Origin: Symsagittifera roscoffensis
Taxonomy: Eukaryota > Xenacoelomorpha > Acoela > Convolutidae
Direction of reading: 5' to 3'
DNA length: 64,000 nucleotides
NCBI RefSeq assembly: GCF_963678635.1
Contig: NC_087068.1
Coordinates: 30,630,318-30,694,317, forward strand
Below the pieces are notes generated by a model that worked only from the letters and a program-made list of their open reading frames with translations, made no database searches and was not told where the DNA came from. Positions 41,701-44,651 of the stretch are shown piece after piece. The position numbers were made by a program, and so were the translations under genes. The stretch's first letter is position 1; the number at the start of each line of letters is the position of its first letter.

Positions 41701-43084
41701 AAGCACCTCGAATCAATATTTTTTCATCTTACAACGTTGCTTTTCAAAATCTTACGCTAGTTTAGTCCATAATAAGCGTTATTTATGACAATGAATCACT
41801 TAGGATTGACATCCGTTAATAATATCAGCCGGTTTTTGAAATGCATAAATTATAAACAAGAAATTTGCCTTTAGCCGTGTTTTATTTTTCAACTTTCCTG
41901 AACATCATTTGGAGGTTTAAATTTTATGAAAACGCTAATAAATACCGACTAAGGATCATGAAAATCAGAAAATCTTCAGAAAAGTGTTCAAATTAATCTT
42001 ATTTCATGACTTAATGAGAAAATTTTCGGCTTGAAGTCCCTAATTTTACGATTCGGCTTGAAGTCCCGTCGGCTTGATGTCCGGCACCCTTAGAAAATTT
42101 CTACAGATGCGGTCAATCTAATTTTTCCAAATACAGACCAGACCGCACTCCGACAAATGAAAAATTAATAAACAGTAAGTAAATTTAACATGAAAGTATC
42201 TCGAAACATATTCTCAGCTTATTAACGCTATTTTTCAGAGATCGCACTATTTCACGTTTTTATATTCGAAAAGTTTTTTTGTTGAATTAGAAATTTTTTT
42301 AACGGATTCTCAAATAATTGAAAACTGTCGAATTAATGTCTACTGGCTATGGCAATACGAACGATATAATGACCTTTAAAGTAAGAAGTATAATGGATTG
42401 CAATAGATTAAAATGGATTATTTTCAAGCAAAAGTTAGAAGCTAACAAAAGTAGAAAAAAAATTGATTATATTGGATGAAAAATGGATTTTGTTGCCTCA
42501 AAAAATAGGAGCATTTTAATTCATTGTTAAATGAATATAATCGATCATTTTTCTCTTTTGTAGACACTGACAACGAAATACAATCAATTTTTTTTTCATG
42601 AAACTCCAATGCGGGTAGGTCTTAATGTAGCATATGCAGAACTGCAATAACTAACTATCTTTGATTTTTAGCGAGATTGAGTGTGTTTCAGTATTATCTA
42701 TGAAACTCTAGGGCGGGTGGATTTTTCAAAAACCACTGAAATGTTCCAAAAGCACTTTTTCAAGTGAAGCTTTGTTTGAGAACCTGGAATTCTTACATTA
42801 ATGAAAGTGATAGTGCTGATGAATTAGGAACAAAAACTGGTAAAAAACGTATCGGCAAAGTTTTGCATGATTGTCAGGTTCCCATGCGCAAAATCCATCT
42901 CTACACGATCCTGCAGGTGTCCTTAGCTGCTTTTATCTTTGGGTCCAAACTGGTGCCCTACTGGCAGGTGGCCTTCCCTGTCCTCCTGATACTCTGTGTG
43001 CCAATCAGGATGTACCTGCTGCCCAAGTTCTACACTGAAGAAGAACTGGAAGCGGTAGGAGAAATTAAATTTGGAAACAAATGA
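605..43084 (+). CDS. SLC4-like: SLC4-family bicarbonate/anion transporter, 16 exons visible, 5' end outside window
   Basis: This gene encodes a plasma-membrane transporter of the SLC4 (HCO3- cotransporter / anion exchanger) family. Joining 605-773, 4275-4399, 4863-5155, 5429-5618, 6020-6251, 10771-10892, 11207-11361, 14931-15131, 18730-18886, 19283-19530, 20119-20211, 20481-20611, 21373-21521, 21961-22065, 22780-22949 and 42878-43084 gives one open frame of about 914 residues. Family landmarks appear in the right order: cytoplasmic KKIP...FVRL, SGPVPVRF, LFGGFRMDLKYR, then the membrane core FGGQPLLILGVTGPLLLFEK, TETQLSGLI, LRSFYHI, YHPDTKYIRV and VPMRKIHLYTILQ. The Glu of TETQ and the Arg of LRSFYHI match the AE1 ion-site Glu681 and Arg730 positions, as I recall the family alignment. 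The Glu is AE-like. The VPMRKIHLYTILQ stretch is more NBC-like, so exchanger versus Na+-cotransporter is not decided. Introns are GT-AG except one probable GC-AG. The most N-terminal exons lie upstream of the window. Confidence 0.9.
774..4274 (+). other. Intron a-b (3.5 kb): repeat-bearing, no gene recognised
   Basis: This intron is AT-rich. 1080-1400 is a copy of the dispersed repeat that carries an AAGCAAACTCCACTATCGAA-like core and ends in a TTGGCTATGTTT motif. 1728-2170 is a small element with inverted ends. 2400-4100 is low-complexity and shows no convincing ORF. A 63-codon minus-strand ORF at 3848-4039 has no family resemblance I can support. The acceptor was chosen at 4274 by phase; TAG at 4263 is an alternative. 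Confidence 0.5.
1728..2170. mobile_element. MITE-like element with CCCGGGTTG inverted ends
   Basis: The left end CCCGGGTTGATAAAAAATGC and the right end ...GCGCAACCCGGG are inverted copies. The internal motif AATGCTTATCA / TGATAAGCATT recurs about six times in both orientations, so the whole insert can fold back on itself. No transposase is encoded. Related GTATGATAAGCATTTTT motifs and an AACCCGGGG end recur at about 7090-7345 inside the antisense gypsy element. Target duplications were not resolved. Confidence 0.5.
4275..4399 (+). CDS. SLC4 exon b (cytoplasmic domain, KKIP...FVRL block)
   Basis: The exon encodes KKIPPSSEAALVLVANVDLF followed by PEPLMVFVRLK. It aligns with the strongly conserved SLC4 block of pattern KKIP..AEA..VLVGEVDFL..P...FVRL. 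The donor AAAA|GTACGC after 4399 has phase 1, matching the next exon's two leading bases. The start is less certain. The acceptor at 4274 (GGGTAG) joins exon a in frame. The stronger-looking pyrimidine-rich acceptor at 4263 would need an extra upstream exon ending in phase 0. Confidence 0.8.
4863..5155 (+). CDS. SLC4 exon c with His/Ser/Asn-rich insertion
   Basis: The exon opens with TSGPVPVRFIVLFLGPEAP, the family's 'VPTRFLFILLGP' strand, and closes with MFDIARTFSSMFMFK, equivalent to 'IGRSIATLMSDEVF'. The family normally has only a short linker between these two strands. Here about 55 residues intervene, starting with six consecutive His encoded by mixed CAC/CAT codons, then Asn/Ser/Pro/Gly-rich sequence. 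The acceptor TTTCCAG is at 4862 and the donor is AAG|GTCAGT. The open frame and flanking homology show the insertion is exonic, not an unspliced intron. Confidence 0.88.
5429..5618 (+). CDS. SLC4 exon d (end of cytoplasmic core domain)
   Basis: The exon encodes MFAHACFLAQYPGDLTMGMK and continues through FLEQCLILQPG to RIRAKSKQRMATLFENQ. It corresponds to the SLC4 segment 'VAYKAKDR.DL..GIDEFLDE..VLPPGE'. The acceptor TATGTTTAG is at 5428 and phase 0 matches exon c. The next exon requires phase 1 and no GT fits. The best solution is a GC donor, CAGG|GCTAGT, just before an in-frame TAG. Confidence 0.85.
5619..6019 (+). other. Probable GC-AG intron (401 bp)
   Basis: The intron begins GCTAGT and ends TTCATTCAG. 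Positions +4 to +6 (AGT) and the exonic CAGG agree with a U2-type donor with C at +2. It joins phase 1 to phase 1 (G|CT), giving Ala. No GT donor in exon d gives a compatible phase. Apart from the splice signals I see nothing in it. Confidence 0.55.
6020..6251 (+). CDS. SLC4 exon e (linker to membrane domain)
   Basis: The exon has a basic, Ser/Arg-rich linker (PRTRSKSRIRGSTRVSG) and then LRYTGHLFGGFRMDLKYR. The last part is the family's 'LFGGLINDIKRR' motif immediately before the first membrane span. The acceptor is TTCAG at 6019. The donor ACAG|GTGCTA has phase 2, and across the gypsy-filled intron it joins exon f to make ...KYRFGSGEYGRDW. The linker is a plausible phosphorylation or calmodulin-type regulatory region, but that is inference. 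Confidence 0.88.
6317..6528 (-). repeat. 3' LTR of antisense gypsy element
   Basis: This 212-bp terminal repeat begins TGTGGAAGC and ends CTACACCACA on the + strand. It matches 10350-10566 along its length, including CTGGCTGTACGCATTTTGTA and AACATGTTATAGG. The two LTRs differ at many sites, so the insertion is not recent. Confidence 0.88.
7081..7640. repeat. Nested insert and GAGCGGTTTTT foldback repeat inside the gypsy element
   Basis: 7090-7345 carries the GTATGATAAGCATTTTT motif shared with 1728-2170 and ends in AACCCGGGG. 7385-7640 carries repeated GAGCGGTTTTT on one side and AAAAACCGCT / AAACCGCTC on the other, so the block can fold into nested hairpins. The Pol reading frame is lost across it, which suggests an insertion into an already resident element. 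Confidence 0.5.
8350..8900 (-). pseudogene. Gypsy reverse transcriptase remnant
   Basis: On the minus strand, fragments in successive frames follow RT order. First comes a stretch like HTVNRLLQEGHIVKLN, then VDNNPLQRAL, then YRFKIGLW, then DMPNEFRRVMD and DDILIATRD. The segment before LDDIL is shortened relative to the family, so the YxDD box is altered. Frameshifts separate the blocks and no continuous protein is possible. Confidence 0.75.
9684..9721. repeat. (CT)n microsatellite
   Basis: This is an uninterrupted CT dinucleotide run of about 19 units inside the antisense gypsy element. Confidence 0.95.
9990..10200 (-). pseudogene. Possible gag/N-terminal ORF remnant of the gypsy element
   Basis: Just inside the 5' LTR, a minus-strand open stretch of about 64 codons is strongly charged (Glu/Arg/Lys-rich, with DNPYPTLEDPQGTEDQQ). 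Its position suits gag, but I see no gag signature, so this rests on position only. Confidence 0.35.
10350..10566 (-). repeat. 5' LTR of antisense gypsy element
   Basis: This 217-bp partner of 6317-6528 begins TGTCGAAGTG and ends CTGCACCACA. Because the element reads on the minus strand, this copy is transcriptionally the 5' LTR. The adjoining bases below 10350 give a TGGCGC-type primer-binding site on the minus strand. Confidence 0.88.
10771..10892 (+). CDS. SLC4 exon f (first membrane span)
   Basis: The exon reads FGSGEYGRDWGDGCKW and then WICVAAICFLYFSIIVPEV, the first transmembrane segment. This matches the family's 'SDF.DA...QC.AS..F.YFA..SPAITFG'. The acceptor TCGTGTAG is at 10770 with one leading base (phase 2). 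The donor is CTCA|GTAAGT with phase 1. Confidence 0.9.
11207..11361 (+). CDS. SLC4 exon g (signature FGGQPLLILGVTGPLLLFEK)
   Basis: The exon carries the most conserved SLC4 sequence, FGGQPLLILGVTGPLLLFEK followed by ILYEFA, which covers spans 2-3. Upstream is DLTHNSLKVEITLVGTGMSG. The acceptor TCTATTAG is at 11206, and A|GC restores Ser with exon f. The donor is GCC|GTTAGT with phase 0. This exon alone fixes the family assignment. Confidence 0.95.
11362..14930 (+). other. Intron g-h (3.6 kb): duplicated AT-rich blocks and a foldback element
   Basis: 11870-12005 and 12330-12460 are diverged direct copies sharing GATTTTGCGTG and CCGATGAT motifs. 13150-13410 is a copy of a dispersed repeat also found at 33170-33420 and 34970-35210 (shared core GCGATATATTTCGC and similar). 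13537-14269 is a foldback element. A 102-codon hydrophobic ORF at 12669-12977 has no recognisable family and is probably chance. Confidence 0.5.
13535..14271. mobile_element. Tc1/mariner-type foldback MITE, copy 1
   Basis: The element is 13537-14269 with TA on both sides. Its ends read CAAAGCTGATTTAAATTAAC and, inverted, CAGTGCTGATTTAAATTAAC. The two halves are near-complete inverted repeats of about 350 bp, for example AAAATGGGTCATTTTGG against its complement. It encodes no transposase. The ends and TA duplication suggest mobilisation in trans by a Tc1/mariner transposase. Confidence 0.75.
14931..15131 (+). CDS. SLC4 exon h (membrane spans 3-5 region)
   Basis: The exon encodes ESAWPDDEAKYLQLRMWIG, then hydrophobic VWTFAFCFLLAMLDLSFLI, then RLFTRFSEEIFASLIGAIF and IYEAVKWLVH. 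It matches the family 'LPFRAWVGLWT..ll......L..Y.TRFT.E.FA.LI..IFIYEA'. The acceptor ATGATTAG is at 14930 and the donor is CAT|GTGAGT. Both ends are phase 0. Confidence 0.93.
15132..18729 (+). other. Intron h-i (3.6 kb) built largely of dispersed repeat copies
   Basis: Several tandem or near-tandem copies of a ~0.5-0.7 kb repeat are recognisable at about 15880-16280, 17080-17540, 17600-17890 and 18040-18729. Shared landmarks are GGCAAACTCCA-TATCGAACAG, AGATTTCCCA and TTTTCCAACTGCCTGTTGGC followed by TATGTTT. The last copy runs directly into the acceptor of exon i. No gene is seen. Confidence 0.65.
18730..18886 (+). CDS. SLC4 exon i (extracellular loop)
   Basis: The exon encodes a Cys-containing hydrophilic segment, VFAERLCPMRDCCVTQSFAF, and continues through SNCVPNNNSRLRR to HYNETFLRLI. 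This is the position of the large extracellular loop of SLC4 proteins. NNS and NET sequons are candidate N-glycosylation sites. The acceptor is GTTTGTAG at 18729 and the donor ATAC|GTGAGT has phase 1. The family loop is poorly conserved, so placement relies on frame and splice signals. Confidence 0.8.
19283..19530 (+). CDS. SLC4 exon j (loop end and following span)
   Basis: A Gly/Ser-rich loop with a duplicated SESGRTSESGRTG motif leads to CPRQKDSSYLSCAMDFFRPD. The span LLALLILITVIIVAIVLEKF follows, then RKGSLLPLR. This matches the family 'C.P...LLS.IL..GTF..A..L..FR.S.fl'. The acceptor TGCCAG is at 19282 and the donor is CAGG|GTAGAG with phase 0. Confidence 0.9.
19531..20118 (+). other. Intron j-k (588 bp)
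   Basis: Unique-looking AT-rich intron ending TCTGTGTTTAG. I see no element in it. Confidence 0.6.
20119..20211 (+). CDS. SLC4 exon k (short membrane-span exon)
   Basis: The exon encodes ARLVLAEFSLPVALLCGTLL and SIVFAPFVPVE, equivalent to the family 'RR.igDFgipiaIlimvlvdf'. The acceptor GTGTTTAG is at 20118. The donor is given as GAG|GTTACA at 20211. GTACCG, 12 bp earlier, keeps the same phase and is a possible alternative, so the last four residues are uncertain. Confidence 0.85.
20481..20611 (+). CDS. SLC4 exon l (carries ion-site Glu of TETQ)
   Basis: The exon encodes RMHMAFPPTFRQITFASFGY and APIYGFLLGIFLTILIFTETQLSG. The Glu of TETQ aligns with AE1 Glu681, which is Asp in most Na+-coupled members. 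This is the site that distinguishes exchangers from cotransporters in the family. The acceptor TTTGCAG is at 20480 and the donor CAGG|GTAAGA has phase 2. Confidence 0.9.
20612..21372 (+). other. Intron l-m (761 bp)
   Basis: This intron carries GGATAGGGTACACCG-like sequence and mildly repetitive CTAGTCTC motifs. No ORF, RNA gene or defined element could be supported. Confidence 0.5.
21373..21521 (+). CDS. SLC4 exon m (carries ion-site Arg)
   Basis: The exon reads LIATQRRNRLTRVTAFHVNI, then LLLGCFALSSGFLVTPFVCA, then DPLRSFYHI. It aligns with 'LIVSK.ERK..KGSGFHLDLLL....G....PWL.A..VRSVTHAN'. The Arg of LRSF corresponds to AE1 Arg730. The acceptor ATGTCTAG at 21372 was preferred over the nearby ATAG because only it gives the conserved frame. 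The donor is ATCA|GTTAGT with phase 1. Confidence 0.9.
21961..22065 (+). CDS. SLC4 exon n (ALT...PGE...EQRVT motif)
   Basis: The exon encodes RALTIYSKVNAPGETPRIVR followed by VQEQRVTALVLSILTG. It closely matches the family's 'ALT.....APGE......V.EQRVTG.....L.G' block. The acceptor CTCTGTAG is at 21960 with two leading bases. The donor CACTG|GTACTC has phase 1. Confidence 0.93.
22066..22779 (+). other. Intron n-o (714 bp) with a possible MITE
   Basis: About 22261-22592 has loosely inverted ends (TAAGCCAGGGGTAGATATAG and, inverted, TAACCCACCAGCAGATTTAG, about 15 of 22 matching over the arm) and a CCCCCCTCCCCCC tract. It also contains GGTTCGAATCC at about 22525, a match to a Pol III B box. No convincing A box or tRNA fold is present. 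Confidence 0.4.
22780..22949 (+). CDS. SLC4 exon o (late membrane spans)
   Basis: The exon encodes VTAFAELFLRYIPIVALYG, then ILLYMGLITLLNLDMVKRLK, then YHPDTKYIRV. This matches 'IP.PVLYG.FLYMGV.SL...Q..DR......P.K.HPD..Y.RHV'. The acceptor TTTTTTAG is at 22779 and the donor GTG|GTGAGT has phase 0. It is followed by the 19.9-kb terminal intron. Confidence 0.93.
23200..24160 (+). repeat. Dispersed-repeat copies and AT hairpin
   Basis: 23220-23450 and 23810-24160 are copies of the repeat found in intron h-i (GGCAAACTCCACTATCGAAC and its relatives). Between them, 23634-23805 is an inverted repeat with arms of about 45 bp (AGGCAATAATTAAAGCAT in both orientations). It is centred on an (ATT)n tract at about 23675-23760. 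Confidence 0.7.
25030..25445. repeat. C-rich strand-asymmetric low-complexity tract
   Basis: From about 25030 to 25370 the + strand is dominated by C and A/T with almost no G. It includes runs of up to 13 C and repeated CCCCTCCCCCACATC motifs. At about 25378 it flips to a G-rich stretch (GGGGTGGGGGG). A 148-codon Pro/Ser/His-rich frame here is a by-product of composition. Confidence 0.8.
25997..26429. mobile_element. Foldback MITE with GAGAGTTGCAAAA ends
   Basis: The left end is GAGAGTTGCAAAAAGTTCGG and the right end, inverted, is GAGAGTTGCAAAACAAATTC. Internal copies of TTCGGACA / TGTCCGAA give sub-palindromes. The element is about 433 bp, with no ORF and no clear target duplication. Confidence 0.5.
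26569..27290. mobile_element. Tc1/mariner-type foldback MITE, copy 2
   Basis: The element is 26571-27288, flanked by TA. Its ends are CAGTGCTGAT...TCCGGAC and the inverted TCCGGATAATTCAAATCAGC. The two halves fold on each other. It shares internal AAAATGGGTCATTTTGG and TTACGC motifs with the 13537-14269 element, so both belong to one family. Confidence 0.8.
29513..29962 (+). pseudogene. BEL/Pao Pol fragment, PR-RT junction
   Basis: A 149-codon open stretch contains ILGQDVFHAIKPLEYFQGG, then a ...TGCILSGPLPSPFG block, and ends before the RT palm. The 'G.D....I.P' and 'T..GW.LSGPLP' patterns are characteristic of BEL/Pao Pol. It is the longest intact piece of the element. Confidence 0.8.
30020..30475 (+). 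pseudogene. BEL/Pao reverse transcriptase remnant with YIDN box
   Basis: Translated fragments include RRVSNGASKFHGKSLNNSLL, VGPDLLQNLSIYLMRF, AVFADIKDLFMQVELLESDH and NVYIDNYLGC. The catalytic box is YIDN rather than YVDD, with the second Asp replaced by Asn. In-frame stops occur between the blocks. Confidence 0.8.
31049..31745 (+). pseudogene. BEL/Pao integrase remnant
   Basis: The fragments run AKIVTPMMSHLPVERL, then GVDNFEPFSVTIRRSSEKCY, then a shifted SSNGTNFIGAEKKL, then GEAWERRVRSCKR and LTDKILNTIMCLVEG. They match the BEL/Pao integrase core and C-terminal part. The usual second catalytic region is disrupted and at least two frameshifts are present. Confidence 0.8.
32700..35780 (+). 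repeat. Diverged direct duplication, two units about 1.8 kb apart
   Basis: Blocks at about 32800-33850 repeat at about 34630-35660 in the same order. They share GCAGAAGCAACTTTCAGC, TGATACGAGCAGTCT and GCCACAAATTGCTTAACAG. A third shared block (GTTATGAGAAGTATTACAA) follows each unit, at about 34570 and 35705. The 5' part is again the TTGG-CAATGTT dispersed repeat. No coding potential was recognised. Confidence 0.75.
36193..36198 (-). promoter_or_regulatory. Candidate polyadenylation signal of IFI27-like gene
   Basis: AATAAA on the minus strand starts 3 bp after the stop codon. This would be an unusually short 3' UTR, but it is consistent with compact genes. Confidence 0.45.
36201..36369 (-). 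CDS. IFI27-like exon 2 (acidic C-terminal tail)
   Basis: After the TTTTAG acceptor the frame reads ENKTVESEKEDCEHEENL and continues highly charged to NCSYLE and a stop at 36201-36203. The phase-2 join GG|G restores Gly. AATAAA on the minus strand lies just past the stop at 36193-36198. The vertebrate family lacks such a tail, so its role is unknown. Low complexity makes homology unhelpful, and the support is the splice signals and open frame. Confidence 0.65.
36201..36903 (-). CDS. IFI27-like: IFI6/IFI27-like (ISG12 family) small membrane protein, two exons, antisense in SLC4 intron
   Basis: Exon 1 (minus strand, 36903 to 36557) encodes a basic N-terminus, then a Gly/Ala-rich hydrophobic core: LIGIGIGVGVGAATGLGAVI, APFVLGAVGFTAAGVAAGSI, then AICQSVGALGLSAAASGTI. 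This is the IFI6/IFI27 (Ifi-6-16) pattern, in which 'PFVL.A.GFT.AG.AAGS.AA..QS.GA.GLS' spans membranes. In vertebrates these proteins sit in mitochondrial or ER membranes and modulate apoptosis and innate immunity. A strong donor (CGGG|GTGAGA) and a TTTGTGTTTTAG acceptor join to exon 2 (36369 to 36201) in phase. Exon 2 adds an acidic tail rich in Glu, Asp and Lys that ends NCSYLE. ATG at 36903 is the first in frame. The exon is GC-rich compared with its surroundings. Its role in this animal is unknown. Confidence 0.8.
36557..36903 (-). CDS. IFI27-like exon 1 (hydrophobic Gly/Ala core)
   Basis: The exon begins ATGTGTTCCAAGAACC (MCSKNPAKNSKNSKRNK) and runs through the whole membrane core to VADGTSG. 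No signal peptide precedes the basic start. An in-frame TAG lies shortly upstream, inside a possible acceptor (CAACGCTAG), so a non-coding or trans-spliced leader exon could attach there. The donor leaves two bases (GG) for exon 2. Confidence 0.8.
37038..37400. mobile_element. Mutator-type MITE with 9-bp target duplication
   Basis: The element 37047-37391 (345 bp) is bracketed by GTTCAACTC at 37038-37046 and again at 37392-37400. Its ends GGTGGCCAGTCAATAAGCAG and, inverted, GGAGGCGGAGCAATAAGCAG are related. Subterminal AGCAGAATGG / AGCAGAAAGG motifs match the ends of the adjacent transposase-bearing element, which is the likely autonomous partner. Confidence 0.85.
37550..39195 (-). mobile_element. 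Mutator-like (MULE) DNA transposon with FLYWCH finger, decayed
   Basis: The left end GGAGGCGGAGCAATAAGCAG and the right end, inverted, GCGGCCAGTCATTAGGAAGA each carry the GAATGGTCTAA subterminal motif found in the neighbouring MITE. The transposase reads on the minus strand from 39067 to about 37876, with breaks. No 9-bp duplication flanks these coordinates, so one end may be rearranged with the adjoining minisatellite. Confidence 0.8.
37876..39067 (-). pseudogene. MULE transposase with N-terminal FLYWCH zinc finger, broken
   Basis: The N-terminal block (39067 to about 38870) fits FLYWCH: RGKNLICENFIFKKK, then FQYYKCVNPSCSSKLS, then an HNQ in place of H-x-H. The middle block (38559-38245) fits the MULE DDE core: SGRLMLGKVFLTGKC, then LIPDTIVTDYETGVIPA, then HLDAGFIF. 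The C-terminal block (38094-37876) has DIRTTNKCENWNRGWNDLIG, the usual 'R.NN..E..N..L' signature. The blocks are in different frames, so the gene is inactive. FLYWCH plus MULE is a known animal transposase architecture. Confidence 0.82.
39215..40690. repeat. Strand-switching minisatellite, 24-26 bp unit, giant inverted repeat
   Basis: From 39215 to about 40160 the unit CTTAAGTCGCGCCGTCAGTC plus TTTT (or the variant CGCCGCTTAAGTCTTTT) repeats head to tail. After the palindromic centre GTCTTTTTTTAAAGAC at 40158-40173 the same unit runs in reverse complement (AAGACTTAAGCGGCGCGACT) to about 40690. Units vary by substitution and by 2-bp length. The tract is CG-rich within AT-rich DNA. A few diverged units also lie at 37508-37549, on the far side of the MULE. 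Confidence 0.92.
41625..42098. mobile_element. Mutator-type MITE, perfect 9-bp target duplication TTAGAAAAT
   Basis: The element 41634-42089 (456 bp) is flanked on both sides by TTAGAAAAT. The ends GGGTCTAGGACAACAAGCCG and, inverted, GGGTGCCGGACATCAAGCCG continue into ACGGGACTTCAAG in both arms. The interior is AT-rich with no ORF. Confidence 0.9.
42878..43084 (+). CDS. SLC4 terminal exon p
   Basis: The exon encodes VPMRKIHLYTILQVSLAAFI, then two further hydrophobic stretches, then LLPKFYTEEELEAVGEIKFG and NK before TGA. It aligns with 'VPLRRIHLFTLVQ......LW..KS.....FP..I.....VR..LLP..F...EL..LD'. The acceptor is GATTGTCAG at 42877. The cytoplasmic tail is only about 18 residues after the last span, much shorter than in vertebrate members. 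Confidence 0.93.
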   Translation, partial: VPMRKIHLYTILQVSLAAFIFGSKLVPYWQVAFPVLLILCVPIRMYLLPKFYTEEELEAVGEIKFGNK

Positions 43085-43158
43085 ATAGAGAAAATATCTT
43101 ATAGTTGTCGGCAAACTTTTTGTTGTTTACGTAGCAAAAAGTAGACAACAAATGTCCA

Positions 43159-43164
43159 AATAAA
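43159..43164 (+). promoter_or_regulatory. Candidate SLC4 polyadenylation signal
   Basis: AATAAA lies 75 bp after the stop codon, followed by T-rich sequence (GTTATTTTTAATTC). It is the nearest canonical hexamer downstream of the terminal exon. Confidence 0.6.
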
Positions 43165-43401
43165 TAGTTATTTTTAATTCTTGCTTGAGTTTGTTTTTCT
43201 ATCTCCATTCTGATTGGTCAATACTTGTATTTGACTTCTTTTTGACCGGTATGAAAAAAATTACTACTTTTTGACTGCGCTCCCTTTATCTTATCCTAAT
43301 AACAAATGTTTTTCTTTTGGTTTTTACCAGTCTTTAATTTTGCCCGCAAAAGTTAGTTTTTAAGCATCAATATCCGTTGTGTTCCGTTTTCTGAATGACA
43401 A

Positions 43402-43812
43402 GTGACCATTTTAGGCTTCGGTATTCAGAATAGCTTCTATAATATAAAACTAAAGAGTATATACAAATCCTGGCGATTGGAAAGAAAGAGAATCAGCATG
43501 ATTTCCCTATTAAAATCATTGAATCATTTTTTAAAGTTAAATTTCAGGAGGACTCTGATTTTTGGACTAGCATTCGAAAATTTGAATTTAAAAACTTTGT
43601 TATCAGACGAGGACCTCGAAATATTTATCGGCTCAAAAAAATCAAAAGGCCCTGCGTTGCCAAATAAGTTTTTGAAAAGTCGAAATATTTCGCAAAAACG
43701 CTTTGAAAAAATTGCGTATTGTCAAAAAGACGAACTCAAGTTTTTAGCTTTAAAAAACTCTTTAGCAAATCAAATTTCCATTTTTGTGCACAGGGCACTA
43801 TTGTTTGAATAA
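43402..43812 (+). other. Unidentified 136-codon ORF
   Basis: This is a Lys/Leu-rich frame (includes LLSDEDLEIFIGSKKS) downstream of the SLC4 gene. I recognise no domain. Its last bases (CACAGGGCACTATTGTTT) recur at about 45485, at the edge of the tandem repeat, so the region is duplicated. It could be a transposon fragment or chance. Confidence 0.25.
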
Positions 43813-44022
43813 GGGTTTTTGAAAACGATAAAAACTGAAACGTACATTAAGGAAGGCAACCTTTGTAAAATGATTTGTGCAGTTCTCCCGGCAACTAAAG
43901 GTAATTTTATTGTTGGTACTACTATGATAGAGTGGTCCCCCGAAAAAGCAACTATGATAGACAGGTCCCGCATGCATTTCGCATGTTACAATTTTGAAAA
44001 CTAGTTTGCTTATAAATTATGG

Positions 44023-44288
44023 TGAATGCCCGGGGCTAGGTCTTTTACCAGACCTATCTTTTACCAGACCACAATGTAATAATTCAATTAAGATAAATTT
44101 TAAGTTAGTGGAAGATTCAAAAAGGAAGCGGTTAGAACAAACAAAACTTAGCCGAGAAAACCGTGAAATCATTGTCTTTAACCAGACTAAACGGCGTCAA
44201 TACATCTGTCAATCAAATTTGTTTATCGAGTCTGGTAAAAGGTCCATGTTATAACTTTTCTGGTAAAAGATCGGTCCCCTGAATTCCC
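44023..44288. mobile_element. Small MITE with CTTTTACCAGA ends and near-perfect 9-bp duplication
   Basis: The element 44032-44279 (248 bp) has GGGGCTAGGTCTTTTACCAG on the left and, inverted, GGGGACCGATCTTTTACCAG on the right. Each arm holds a second CTTTTACCAGAC-like copy. The flanks TGAATGCCC and TGAATTCCC match at 8 of 9 positions. Confidence 0.7.
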
Positions 44289-44651
44289 ATAGGTTCCAAT
44301 AATCACAGGTTCCAAAATAAAAAATCAGTCGCATAAGTTCCAAAGATTTTCTTGAATTCTGATCGGTTGAAATTTGAGCCAACGAATTTATGCATAAACT
44401 CAAGCTGCAGAATAGTGACCGCCGCAGCCGCACCAACGTGTTGCGAGCTTGCCACCAAAGGGTAGGACTATACGAAATTTAGAGCCGGTTATCGCCGCAA
44501 AGCGGCGACGCGCGCGTAGCGCGCCCACCGGCGACCTTATACCGAGACTCGGATTATTTAGTCTTTTGATCAATTGAAAAGATTTGGAACTTATGCGATT
44601 GCTTTTTTATTTTGGAACCTATGGGACTGATTGTTTATTTTGGAACCTATG
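44288..44651. mobile_element. Foldback element with CATAGGTTCC ends and central palindrome
   Basis: The left arm CATAGGTTCCAATAATCACA continues to GTCGCATAAGTTCC. It is mirrored by GGAACTTATGCGATTGCTTT...GGAACCTATG on the right. The GC-rich three-way palindrome at 44484-44532 lies near the middle. The right arm was later amplified as part of the 388-bp tandem repeat. No clear target duplication. Confidence 0.6.
44484..44532. repeat. Perfect three-way-junction (cloverleaf-like) palindrome
   Basis: The outer stem is GCCGGT (44484-44489) with ACCGGC (44527-44532). Arm 2 is TCGCCGC-AAA-GCGGCGA (44492-44508). Arm 3 is GCGCGC-GTA-GCGCGC (44510-44524). All three stems are perfectly paired with 1-2 nt junction linkers. 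The 49 bases are about 75-80% GC within AT-rich DNA. Confidence 0.9.

Larger units (their letters stand above)
22950..42877 (+). other. SLC4 terminal intron, 19.9 kb, filled with nested elements and one antisense gene
   Basis: A GTGAGT donor at 22950 and a GATTGTCAG acceptor at 42877 join two exons whose proteins are adjacent in every SLC4 member (YIRV | VPMRKIHLYT), so no coding exon is missing. The intron holds dispersed repeats, foldback elements, a BEL/Pao remnant, Mutator-like elements, a strand-switching minisatellite and an IFI6/IFI27-like gene on the other strand. Stretches not listed separately (for example 24200-24700, 27560-28600, 31900-32600, 40700-41600 and 42100-42870) are AT-rich and I see no gene in them. 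Confidence 0.85.

Noticed and set aside
44484-44532. Hammerhead ribozyme in the three-way junction
   Set aside because: The conserved CUGAUGA and GAAA core elements are absent, and the junction linkers are only 1-2 nt.
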